Below are positions 1 through 6,471 of a stretch of DNA of 10,192 nucleotides, piece by piece. Positions within the stretch are counted from its first letter, which is position 1. Each line of letters starts with the position of its first letter. The position numbers were made by a program, and so were the translations under genes. The DNA comes from Lachnospiraceae bacterium (GTDB lineage Bacteria > Bacillota > Clostridia > Lachnospirales > Lachnospiraceae). The stretch lies in the NCBI GenBank assembly GCA_024403585.1, contig JAKSRN010000051.1, positions 1 to 10,192 of the forward strand. The letters are read 5' to 3'. A model generated the notes under the pieces. It did no database searches, was not told the origin of the DNA, and was given only the letters and a program-made list of their open reading frames with translations.

Positions 1-1635
1 TTAGCCCTCGTTCTGTGCAGCAACCAGCTTGTCTGCACCATATTTCTTACGAAGTGCCGGTTTCTCAATTTTTCCTGTTGCGTTTCTTGGAACGTCAGCG
101 AAGATGATCTTCTTCGGACGTTTGTATCTTGGAAGTTCTTTACAGAAGTTGTTGATTTCTTCCTCTGTACACTCCATGCCCTCTTTGATGGAGATGATAG
201 CACCTGTGATCTCTCCAAGTCTCTCATCCGGCAGACCGATACATGCAACATCCAGGATCTTTGGATGACTGCTCAGGAAGTTCTCGATCTGTACCGGGTA
301 GATGTTCTCACCACCGGAGATGATAACGTCTTTCTTACGGTCTACCAGGAAGTAGAATCCGTCCTCATCCTGCATAGCCATATCACCGGTACGAAGCCAT
401 CCGTTTACAAGAGTCTCAGCTGTAGCAGCCGGATCATTGTAGTAGCAGGTCATGACACCAGGTCCTTTTACATAGAGCTCACCAACGTCGCCCTGCTGAA
501 CCTCTTTGCCATAGTCATCAACGATCTTACATTTCCATCTGTATCCAGGAATACCGATGGCACCAACTTTATGGATGTTCTCAACACCAAGGTGTACGCA
601 TCCAGGACCTGTAGACTCGGACAGACCGTAGTTTGTATCATAGAGATGATGTGGGAAGTACTCTTTCCAGCGTTTGATCAGGGATCTTGGTACCGGCTGA
701 GCACCGATATGCATCAGTCTCCACTGATCCAGCTCGTAGTCTTCCAGTTTCAGATCGCCGCGGTCCAGTGCGGCCAGGATTTCCTGTGCCCATGGCACCA
801 GCAGCCATACGATTGTACAATGCTCTTTGGAAACAGCATCCAGAATGATCTCAGGTGTTGTTCCTGTAAGAAGAACAGCTTTACTTCCTGCACAAAGGCT
901 TCCCATCCAGTGGAATTTTGCACCTGTGTGGTACAGTGGCGGGATGCATAAGAAACAGTCGTTTCTGTCTGTCAGATGGTGTTTCTGCTCCATCTGGGCA
1001 GCCTGCATCAGACTCTCATGATTGTGAAGGATTGCTTTCGGGAATCCTGTAGTTCCTGATGAATAGTAGATTGCAGCATCATCGTCGTCCTCAAGACGGA
1101 TCAGTGGTGCCTGGCTGGAGCAGTCAGCAACCAGCTCACGATAGCTCTCTGCAAATGTAGGACATGCGTCTCCAACATAGATCATCAGACGGCCCTTGCA
1201 GATATCCTCTGCAATAGACTCCAGACGACCGATGAACTGAGGTCCGAAGAAGAGAACCTGAACCTCTGCCAGATCTGCACAATATTTGATCTCTTTAGCA
1301 TCAAAACGGAAGTTGAAAGGAACAGCGATGGCTCCTGTTTTCAGAATTCCAAAATAAATAGGCAGCCACTCCAGGCAGTTGAACATCAGGATGGCAACAC
1401 GGTCTCCCTTCTGAACACCTCTGCTCAGCAGCATATTTGCAACACGGTTTGCTTTCTCATCGAAAACGCTCCATGTGATCTCTCTTCTGTATGGCTGAGT
1501 ACTGATCTGCTGAACCAGGTCAAACTCTTTCCATGTGGATTTTCTTGTATCTGCAACGGATGGATTCAGCTCAACAAGAGCAACCTCATCACCGTACAGC
1601 TTGTGATTTCGTTCCAGTAAATCTGTAACCGGCAT
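1..1635 (-). CDS. AMP-forming acyl-CoA synthetase (ANL superfamily)
   Basis: This 544-residue protein is a complete adenylate-forming acyl-CoA ligase. It would activate a carboxylic acid with ATP to an acyl-AMP and then transfer the acyl group to CoA, in the cytoplasm. The core motifs appear in order: the phosphate-binding loop YSSGTTGFPK (about 191-200), YGLSES (336-341), GWLRTGD (412-418), the hinge stretch DRKKDVIISGGENIYP (432-447) and the C-terminal NATGKIEK (518-525), whose K522 is the expected catalytic lysine. Residues about 25-50 form an extra segment (DTRKSTWKEFDLVQQ) between the N-terminus and the usual EITW strand. The ATG at 1635 has AAAGGAA upstream at good spacing. The gene lies downstream of the cdaR-like gene on the same strand, 192 nt away, with its own promoter candidate. 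Overall layout resembles medium/long-chain fatty-acid or CaiC-like ligases. The substrate cannot be read from the sequence; an aryl or branched acid linked to the ior operon is possible but unproven. Confidence 0.93.
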   Translation of the reverse strand: MPVTDLLERNHKLYGDEVALVELNPSVADTRKSTWKEFDLVQQISTQPYRREITWSVFDEKANRVANMLLSRGVQKGDRVAILMFNCLEWLPIYFGILKTGAIAVPFNFRFDAKEIKYCADLAEVQVLFFGPQFIGRLESIAEDICKGRLMIYVGDACPTFAESYRELVADCSSQAPLIRLEDDDDAAIYYSSGTTGFPKAILHNHESLMQAAQMEQKHHLTDRNDCFLCIPPLYHTGAKFHWMGSLCAGSKAVLLTGTTPEIILDAVSKEHCTIVWLLVPWAQEILAALDRGDLKLEDYELDQWRLMHIGAQPVPRSLIKRWKEYFPHHLYDTNYGLSESTGPGCVHLGVENIHKVGAIGIPGYRWKCKIVDDYGKEVQQGDVGELYVKGPGVMTCYYNDPAATAETLVNGWLRTGDMAMQDEDGFYFLVDRKKDVIISGGENIYPVQIENFLSSHPKILDVACIGLPDERLGEITGAIISIKEGMECTEEEINNFCKELPRYKRPKKIIFADVPRNATGKIEKPALRKKYGADKLVAAQNEG

Positions 1636-1718
1636 ATCAATAGTTCCTTTCTAATTCCTGTATATATCCTTTTCTTTTCCTCTTTTACACTTTTCAGCGT
1701 TCAAGTGACAATATATAA

Positions 1719-1747
1719 ACCATAGCACAACCCTTTCCAAAAGTCAA
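1719..1747 (-). promoter_or_regulatory. Probable sigma-A promoter of the acyl-CoA synthetase gene
   Basis: On the minus strand TTGACT (1747-1742) is followed after exactly 17 nt by TATGGT (1724-1719). The -10 is preceded by TG one base upstream (TGCTATGGT), giving an extended -10. The predicted start is near 1712, leaving an untranslated leader of about 75 nt. Two mismatches in the -10 make this a moderate promoter. The remaining DNA between the regulator and this gene (1636-1827) shows no convincing terminator after the regulator, so read-through from it is also possible. Confidence 0.55.
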
Positions 1748-1827
1748 ACCAAGAAGTCTGCCTGCAACTGTTAATCTGTCGTTTTTCGTCATATTCTGAT
1801 CATCCTGTCTGATTATCCGGAAAATGC

Positions 1828-2922
1828 TTACGAAAGCGGCTGGATCTGATCCATAACTGCCGCCAGATACAGAACCACCGCCTCCTCAAATGCTCTCGGA
1901 TTTAATCCTGTAAGGGTATGAATGCGGTTCAGTTTATACTGTACGGTGTTTTTATGAATGAACAGTTTCTCCGCTGTCTTCTGCAGGGAGAGATTGGAAG
2001 CAAAATAGATTTTCAGAAAATCCAGATCTTCCTTTTCCAGCGTTGCGATTGTGCGGTTTTTATATCTGGTCTTTGCGTCCTCATCTAAATTACCCAAAAG
2101 AATATCCAACGTCAAGTCGTCATAGGAAATTATGTTCTTTTCCTCGCCAGCCGATTGAATGGCGATCAGAGCTGATTTATAAGAGCGATACAGGCCGGAC
2201 AGCATTTCCGATGTTCCGATTCCTATGCGGAAGATACCTGCATACATTTTAGCCAGTTTCTCCAGACGGAACAGATTGCTCTCACAACTCTCCGTATTCA
2301 CCATCAGCCAGAATTCTTTGGGGTAATTGAAGATATACAGGGAGTCCTGAATCTGATCGAAAATCCGATAGATATGCTCCTCCACCATGGATAGCTTCAC
2401 ACGTCTGCTGCTATCCATTCTGATGACCACCATTCGATAGGAATCCGTCAGGGAAAGCTTTCTCCTGTGCATAAATTCTTTTATATACTCCGGCTCCATA
2501 GGCTGATGTTCTACAAGAGACCGCATGAAATAATGGATCTCATTCCTTCGCCCATGATCCTGTGCCTCCAGTTCGCGCTCCTTCAGCATCAGAATCGCTA
2601 TTCTCTGTACCAGATAGGCATAGGACCTCACCTTATCCGGATCCCCGCTGATTCCTATTACGGCCACCAGTTCCCTCTTATAAAAAAACGGAATGTTCAC
2701 ACCCTTCTTGGTACCCAGATAATCATCATCTTTCATAACCTCGATGATATCTCCGCTTTCCGCCGCCTTCCTGCCAATCTCATGGAAGGTTCCGATCCTG
2801 CTCTTTCTGGTACTGGCCAGTATGATCCCTTTCGGATCAATATAATTGATATCATGACCGCACACATCCTTTACTGTTTCTACCAGCTTCTGTGCCACGT
2901 CCTGCGTAAGCCCGATTGCCAT
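1828..2922 (-). CDS. cdaR: CdaR-family sugar diacid/glycerate regulator
   Basis: This 364-residue protein resembles CdaR, the activator of glycerate and sugar-diacid catabolism genes. Residues about 1-135 form the putative sugar-diacid recognition domain (start AIGLTQDVAQKLVETV, then GHDINYIDPKGIILAST and the HEIGRKAAESG region). The middle is a GGDEF-like PucR/CdaR linker region. The last ~55 residues carry the PucR-type HTH, with SLQKTAEKLFIHKNTVQYKL at about 312-331 as the DNA-binding part. Length fits the family (about 360-385). The ATG at 2922 is preceded by AAAGGAG at about 6 nt, which supports this start. It is divergent from the glycerate kinase/permease pair, the usual arrangement for a local regulator. 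It probably binds glycerate or a related acid and acts on the 168-nt divergent region; effector and sign of regulation are inferred from the family. Confidence 0.9.
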   Translation of the reverse strand: MAIGLTQDVAQKLVETVKDVCGHDINYIDPKGIILASTRKSRIGTFHEIGRKAAESGDIIEVMKDDDYLGTKKGVNIPFFYKRELVAVIGISGDPDKVRSYAYLVQRIAILMLKERELEAQDHGRRNEIHYFMRSLVEHQPMEPEYIKEFMHRRKLSLTDSYRMVVIRMDSSRRVKLSMVEEHIYRIFDQIQDSLYIFNYPKEFWLMVNTESCESNLFRLEKLAKMYAGIFRIGIGTSEMLSGLYRSYKSALIAIQSAGEEKNIISYDDLTLDILLGNLDEDAKTRYKNRTIATLEKEDLDFLKIYFASNLSLQKTAEKLFIHKNTVQYKLNRIHTLTGLNPRAFEEAVVLYLAAVMDQIQPLS

Positions 2923-2972
2923 ATTCCTCTCCTTTGCCCCGTCGTATATGTCTCTTATACTATGTATCGCTA

Positions 2973-2981
2973 ATTATACCA
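2973..2981 (-). promoter_or_regulatory. Extended -10 promoter of the cdaR-like gene
   Basis: The minus strand reads TGGTATAAT, a perfect -10 hexamer with the TGn extension. No good -35 lies at 17 nt, although TTGACA occurs 29 nt upstream (3012-3007). Predicted start is near 2966, about 44 nt before the ATG. The leader contains the inverted repeat GTATA-N7-TATAC (2944-2960), a possible autoregulatory site. Confidence 0.6.
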
Positions 2982-3006
2982 CTGTTTTTATGTTATCAGG
3001 AACATA

Positions 3007-3033
3007 TTGTCAAAAGAATAACTTTGCTAGAAT
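3007..3033 (+). promoter_or_regulatory. Probable promoter of the glycerate kinase-permease operon
   Basis: TTGTCA (3007-3012) and TAGAAT (3028-3033) are separated by 15 nt, shorter than the ideal 17. The -10 carries a TGn extension (TGCTAGAAT), which can compensate for a poor -35. A sub-optimal spacer is common in promoters that need an activator, consistent with control by the divergent CdaR-type protein. The heptamer TTATCAG occurs twice in the same orientation, at 2993-2999 and 3038-3044, flanking the promoter. Confidence 0.5.
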
Positions 3034-3090
3034 ACTATTATCAGATACAGAGATTCGCGAACTCACTGAAAAAAGAAGGGAGAACTTACC

Positions 3091-4230
3091 ATGAAAGTTG
3101 TTGTTGCTATAGATTCTCTTAAAGGCAGTTTATCTTCCCTTGAAGCCGGCGATGCGATCCGCACCGGTATCCAGAAAGTCCTTCCGGCTGCAGAAGTTGC
3201 TGTAAGACCACTGGCTGACGGCGGAGAAGGAACCGTAGAAGCCCTCGCTCTCGGCATGGGCGGAAGACTGGAAAAAGTCCTTGTTTCCGACCCACTCGGC
3301 AGACCGGTAGAAGCCGTATATGGAATTCTTGACGAAAGCAAAACTGCCATCATCGAGATGTCCGCAGCCGCAGGCATCACGCTTGTACACGGGGAGGAAC
3401 GCAATCCTCTGAATACAACCACCTACGGAGTAGGTCAGATGATCCGCGACGCAATCGAAAAAGGCTGCAGATCCTTTATTGTAGGAATCGGCGGCAGTGC
3501 CACCAATGACGGTGGTGTAGGAATGCTGCAGGCATTGGGTTACGGATTCCTCAACGCCCAGGGAACACAGGTATCCTTTGGAGCCAAAGGCCTTTCAGAA
3601 CTGGTAAAGATCACAAGCGACCAGGTGATTCCGGAGCTGAAAGACTGTAACTTCAAAATCGCCTGCGACGTAACCAATCCGCTCTGCGGCGATAATGGCT
3701 GTTCCGCAATCTACAGTCCTCAGAAGGGTGCTACCCCTGCTATGATCCTGAATATGGACCGCTGGCTTGACGCTTATGCAGATCTTGCTGCTGAATCTTT
3801 TAAAAATGCTGACAAGCTCTACCCGGGTACCGGCGCCGCCGGCGGACTGGGCTTTGCCTTCCTTACCTTCACCAACGCAGTTCTTGAGTCCGGCATCAGT
3901 ATCGTTCTCAAAGAGACAAAGCTGGAAGAGTATGTAAAAGATGCGGATCTTGTCATCACGGGTGAGGGTCGCCTGGACGGACAGACTGCCATGGGAAAAG
4001 CACCGATTGGAGTTGCAAACATTGCAAAGAAACACGGAAAGAAAGTAGTCGCATTTTCCGGATGTGTAACAGATGATGCGACCACATGCAATCAGCACGG
4101 TATCGATGCATTTTTCCCAATTCTCCGTACCGTTGTCACTCTGGACGAGGCTATGGACGGGGAAAATGCCCGCAAAAACATGATCAACACAGTAGAACAG
4201 GTAATGCGCCTGATCTGCGCCTACTCATAA
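3091..4230 (+). CDS. glxK: Glycerate kinase, class I (GlxK/GarK type)
   Basis: This 379-residue cytoplasmic enzyme phosphorylates D-glycerate with ATP. The GarK/GlxK family usually yields 2-phosphoglycerate, which enters lower glycolysis. Family signatures are all present: AIDSLKGSLSSLEAGDAI (about 6-23), RPLADGGEGT (39-48), GIGGSATNDGG (132-142), ACDVTNPLCG (191-200), QKGAT (211-215), GAAGGLGFA (248-256) and TGEGRLDGQTAMGKAP (290-305). Length matches the family (about 370-385). The ATG at 3091 follows AAGGGAG at about 8 nt and gives the conserved MKVVVAIDS start. The permease gene begins 17 nt after its stop, so the two are almost certainly one operon. Identity is very secure; the product isomer (2- versus 3-phosphoglycerate) is taken from the family. 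Confidence 0.96.
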   Translation: MKVVVAIDSLKGSLSSLEAGDAIRTGIQKVLPAAEVAVRPLADGGEGTVEALALGMGGRLEKVLVSDPLGRPVEAVYGILDESKTAIIEMSAAAGITLVHGEERNPLNTTTYGVGQMIRDAIEKGCRSFIVGIGGSATNDGGVGMLQALGYGFLNAQGTQVSFGAKGLSELVKITSDQVIPELKDCNFKIACDVTNPLCGDNGCSAIYSPQKGATPAMILNMDRWLDAYADLAAESFKNADKLYPGTGAAGGLGFAFLTFTNAVLESGISIVLKETKLEEYVKDADLVITGEGRLDGQTAMGKAPIGVANIAKKHGKKVVAFSGCVTDDATTCNQHGIDAFFPILRTVVTLDEAMDGENARKNMINTVEQVMRLICAYS

Positions 4231-4247
4231 AGGAGAATCAATATCAA

Positions 4248-5507
4248 ATGGATTATTCATTTACAACAATAGGAGCACTGGCAGGCCTTGTAGTCGCCAT
4301 TGTTCTGATCATAAAAAAAGTCCACCCTGCTTACAGTCTGATCCTGGGGGCTCTGATTGGTGGTGTCATCGGTGGCGGAGGGCTCACCACAACTGTCAGC
4401 ACCATGGTATCCGGAGCCCAAGGCATGATGTCCTCCATTCTCCGTATCCTTACCTCCGGTATTCTGGCAGGCGCCCTTATAAAAACAGGCTCTGCAGAGA
4501 AAATTGCTGAAACGATTGTAACTAAGCTTGGGGAAAAACGTGCAGTTGCAGCAATCGCAATCGCAACTATGATCATCTGTGCGGTTGGTGTATTCGTAGA
4601 TATTTCCGTAATCACTGTTGCACCAATCGCTATCGCGATTGGAAAAAAAGCAAATCTTTCCAAAAGTGGCATCCTTCTCGCTATGATCGGAGGAGGAAAA
4701 GCAGGAAACATTATCTCACCGAACCCGAATACCATTGCAGCTTCAGAGGCATTTTCCGTAGATTTGACTTCTCTGATGATGAAAAACCTGCTCCCGGCAG
4801 TATGTGCCCTTATCGTAACAATTCTTCTGGCAGGCATGCTTTCCAGGAAAAATGCAGGAAGTCTGACAGATGCTGAGGCTGCGTCCTCCACCAAAGGGCT
4901 TCCCGGAATTCTTCCGGCTGTTGCAGGTCCACTGGTCGTTATCGTTCTTCTGGCCCTCCGTCCGATCTGCGGTATTGCAATCGATCCGCTGATTGCACTG
5001 CCTCTCGGCGGACTGGTAAGCGTTTTACTGACAGGACATGCAAAAGAGACCGTCGGAATCATGGAATTCGGACTCAGCAAGGTAATCGGCGTTTCCATCC
5101 TTCTGATTGGAACCGGTACTCTGGCAGGCATCATCAAAGCATCTGCTCTGCAGTACGATATGATCCATCTTCTGGAGTTCCTGAACATGCCAACCTTCGT
5201 ACTATCTCCACTGTCCGGTATCCTGATGGCAGCCGCAACCGCATCCACTACCTCTGGAGCAACCATTGCATCTCAGACCTTCGCTGATACCCTGATCGGG
5301 GCAGGCGTTCCTGCTGTATCTGCAGCAGCCATGATCCATGCCGGAGCAACTGTGCTGGATTCACTGCCGCACGGCTCCTTCTTCCATGCAACAGGTGGTT
5401 CTGTTTCCATGGAAATTAAAGATCGTATGAAACTGATTCCGTATGAGGCACTTGTAGGTCTTACAAGTACAATCGCATCTGTAGTCCTTTTCCTGATACT
5501 GAAATAA
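4248..5507 (+). CDS. GntP-family permease, probably glycerate/gluconate:H+ symporter
   Basis: This integral membrane transporter of 419 residues belongs to the GntP family, which imports gluconate, glycerate and related hydroxy acids with protons. It is hydrophobic throughout, with about 11-12 membrane segments. Conserved stretches include GGGKAGNIISPNPNTIA (148-164), TASTTSGATIAS (331-342) and DSLPHGSFFHATGG (371-384), a typical GntP C-terminal signature. The frame is open upstream to an ATG at 4086, but that would overlap the kinase by 145 nt and add a polar, non-conserved leader. The ATG at 4248 follows AAAGGAG (spacing about 12 nt, slightly long) and begins with a normal first helix (TTIGALAGLVVAIVLII), so I chose it. 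Pairing with glycerate kinase makes glycerate the most likely substrate, but a sugar acid cannot be excluded. Confidence 0.93.
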   Translation: MDYSFTTIGALAGLVVAIVLIIKKVHPAYSLILGALIGGVIGGGGLTTTVSTMVSGAQGMMSSILRILTSGILAGALIKTGSAEKIAETIVTKLGEKRAVAAIAIATMIICAVGVFVDISVITVAPIAIAIGKKANLSKSGILLAMIGGGKAGNIISPNPNTIAASEAFSVDLTSLMMKNLLPAVCALIVTILLAGMLSRKNAGSLTDAEAASSTKGLPGILPAVAGPLVVIVLLALRPICGIAIDPLIALPLGGLVSVLLTGHAKETVGIMEFGLSKVIGVSILLIGTGTLAGIIKASALQYDMIHLLEFLNMPTFVLSPLSGILMAAATASTTSGATIASQTFADTLIGAGVPAVSAAAMIHAGATVLDSLPHGSFFHATGGSVSMEIKDRMKLIPYEALVGLTSTIASVVLFLILK

Positions 5508-5548
5508 GCAATCTATTCCTAAGATAAAACCCGAAAGACCAAAACAAA

Positions 5549-5574
5549 GGCGGGGACCGAAATCGGTCCCCGCC
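5549..5574. terminator. Strong intrinsic terminator between convergent operons
   Basis: A perfect 12-bp inverted repeat (GGCGGGGACCGA / TCGGTCCCCGCC) forms a very GC-rich hairpin; the innermost pair would open to give a four-base loop. Read on the minus strand it is followed at once by TTTGTTTT, a good U-tract, 18 nt after the stop of the TrpR-like gene, so it ends the ior operon transcript. On the plus strand the bases after the stem (AAGCTCATTG) are not U-rich, so termination of the permease transcript would rely on the stem alone and be weaker. Confidence 0.87.
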
Positions 5575-5592
5575 AAGCTCATTGAACTTATT

Positions 5593-5898
5593 TTATTTCT
5601 CGTCCTCTTCCATCCGGTCCAAAACAGACGAAAGACATCCGGTTCCATAATGCAGCATACGGTTCACACGGCTAATCGTCGCTGTACTGGCATTGGTTTT
5701 TTCCATGATCTCCGTATACACTTTTTTATCATTGAGCATCTTCGCTACTTCGAAGCGCTGCTCCATGGACTGAAGCTCGGTCATGGCACAGATGTCTTCA
5801 AAGAAATCCATACATTCCTGGAGGTCCTTCAATTCGAGGATCGCCTTATACATATCCTGTTTTCTTTCCTTCATTACATTTCTTGCCATTTTTATCAA
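5593..5898 (-). CDS. yerC: TrpR-like HTH protein, YerC/YecD family
   Basis: This protein of about 101 residues resembles the YerC/YecD family of Firmicutes, which shares the TrpR fold. The signature is LELKDLQECMDFFEDICAMTELQSMEQRFEVAKML (about 21-55), followed by KTNASTATISRVNRML (67-82), the recognition-helix region equivalent to the TrpR ATISR motif. Members are predicted DNA-binding proteins; their target and ligand are not generally established. Start choice is uncertain. The TTG at 5898 lies 4 nt from GAGAGG and overlaps an upstream short ORF as TTGA. The ATG at 5889 is 13 nt from the same site and would give a protein three residues shorter. The gene is the last of the ior block and is followed by the terminator. 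Position suggests, but does not prove, a regulatory link to aromatic amino-acid breakdown. Confidence 0.88.
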   Translation of the reverse strand: MIKMARNVMKERKQDMYKAILELKDLQECMDFFEDICAMTELQSMEQRFEVAKMLNDKKVYTEIMEKTNASTATISRVNRMLHYGTGCLSSVLDRMEEDEK

Positions 5899-5960
5899 TC
5901 GTCCTCTCTGTTACCGGGCTTATGTTTCGGAACCCAGTAGTATTTTTTGTATTTTTTCAT
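5895..5960 (-). CDS. Possible 21-codon ORF rich in Tyr/Trp, coupled to yerC
   Basis: A short frame begins MKKYKKYYWVPK and ends in an acidic tail (REDD). Four of its first nine residues are aromatic (Y4, Y7, Y8, W9). Its TGA overlaps the TTG start of the TrpR-like gene by four bases (TTGA), the geometry of translational coupling. Against it: no clear ribosome binding site precedes the ATG, and the first two bases of that ATG lie in a 6-bp stem (ATGCTC-CCT-GAGCAT, 5973-5959). It could be a leader peptide, a small protein or chance. I do not recognise a homologue. Confidence 0.3.
   Translation of the reverse strand: MKKYKKYYWVPKHKPGNREDD
5903..5908 (-). promoter_or_regulatory. Ribosome binding site deciding the yerC start
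   Basis: GAGAGG on the minus strand is the only Shine-Dalgarno-like site near the start of the TrpR-like gene. It lies 4 nt before TTG (5898) and 13 nt before ATG (5889). Neither spacing is ideal; TTG is slightly favoured because it also makes the TTGA overlap with the preceding short ORF. Confidence 0.5.
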
Positions 5961-5982
5961 GCTCAGGGAGCATTTTCCCGAA

Positions 5983-6399
5983 TTAAAGTCTCTCAGGAAC
6001 CAGTAATTTGATTCCTTTAGAAAGCAGGACCTTCTCACACAGAGTGTTGTCATCTACACGGATGATTGCATAAGCTTCGTTCTTTCCTGCGAATCCATAC
6101 ATGTATTTGATTGCGATTCCTGCCTCTGCAAGTGCTGCAAACATCTCGCCTGCTGCGCCTGGTTTATCTTCCATTACACAACCAACAACGTCTGTCATGT
6201 TAACAACGAATCCGTTGTCTTTCAGAGCTGTTACAGCAGCATAAGTATCATTAACGATGATACGAAGGATACCGAAATCTCTGGTGTCAGCAATTGACAT
6301 TGCTCTCAGATCTACTCCTGCCTCTGCAAGAACCTCTGTTGCTTTTACAAGAGATCCTGTTTTATTCTCAACGAAGATGGAAAGCTGTTTGATTGCCAT
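5983..6399 (-). CDS. Tandem ACT-domain amino-acid-binding protein
   Basis: This 138-residue protein consists of two ACT domains and nothing else. The first (about 3-68) carries SIFVENKTGSL and AGVDLRAMSIAD. The second (about 71-138) carries CVMEDKPGAAGEM and AGIAIKYMYGFA. ACT domains bind amino acids at domain interfaces, and stand-alone tandem forms (COG4747-like) commonly sit beside phenylacetate-CoA ligase and 2-oxoacid:ferredoxin oxidoreductase genes, as here. It probably senses an aromatic amino acid or modulates a neighbouring enzyme; ligand and partner are unknown. There is no catalytic or DNA-binding domain. The start is well supported: AAAGGAGG lies 9 nt before the ATG at 6399. It is separated from the upstream ligase gene by 72 nt containing a perfect hairpin. 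Confidence 0.9.
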   Translation of the reverse strand: MAIKQLSIFVENKTGSLVKATEVLAEAGVDLRAMSIADTRDFGILRIIVNDTYAAVTALKDNGFVVNMTDVVGCVMEDKPGAAGEMFAALAEAGIAIKYMYGFAGKNEAYAIIRVDDNTLCEKVLLSKGIKLLVPERL

Positions 6400-6426
6400 A
6401 GTAAAAACCTCCTTTATTCATTCCTT

Positions 6427-6452
6427 CACGGTCCCTTCCCCAAGGGACCGTG
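6427..6452 (-). promoter_or_regulatory. Intercistronic hairpin between paaK and the ACT gene
   Basis: An 11-bp perfect inverted repeat (CACGGTCCCTT / AAGGGACCGTG) with a four-base loop lies 19 nt after the paaK stop and 27 nt before the ACT start. One more A-T pair extends the stem. On the minus strand it is followed by AAGGAATGAATAAAGGAGG, with no U-tract, so it is not a standard terminator. It may instead stabilise the upstream message, mark an RNA-processing site or set the ratio of the two products. Confidence 0.75.
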
Positions 6453-6471
6453 AGAAAGTTTCTGTTTGTAA

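Noticed and set aside
1694..1792. A 32-codon minus-strand ORF between the cdaR-like gene and the acyl-CoA synthetase gene.
   Set aside because: It runs across the predicted promoter of the next gene, has only a distant AGGA as a ribosome binding site, shows no recognisable motif, and an ORF of this length is expected by chance.
1812..1825. An imperfect palindrome (ATTATCCGGAAAAT) resembling the 7808-7820 palindrome and ATTTTCCCGAATT at 5972-5984, suggesting a shared regulator site.
   Set aside because: The common core ATTTTCCG also occurs inside coding sequence (for example near 4053 and 4750), so three loose intergenic matches are not enough to claim a regulon.
4086..4247. An upstream in-frame extension of the GntP permease by 54 residues.
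   Set aside because: It overlaps the glycerate kinase gene by 145 nt, encodes a polar Cys/Arg-rich stretch unlike a permease N-terminus, and a proper start with AAAGGAG lies at 4248.
4331..5266. A long (311-codon) open frame on the minus strand opposite the permease.
   Set aside because: It lies wholly inside the permease gene, is rich in Ile/Ala/Pro/Arg as expected from the antisense of a hydrophobic protein, and has no recognisable domain.
5959..5973. A 6-bp hairpin (ATGCTC-AGG-GAGCAT) after the ACT gene as a terminator.
   Set aside because: The stem is short and on the minus strand it is followed by GAAAAAA rather than uridines, so it cannot be a standard terminator for the ACT gene.
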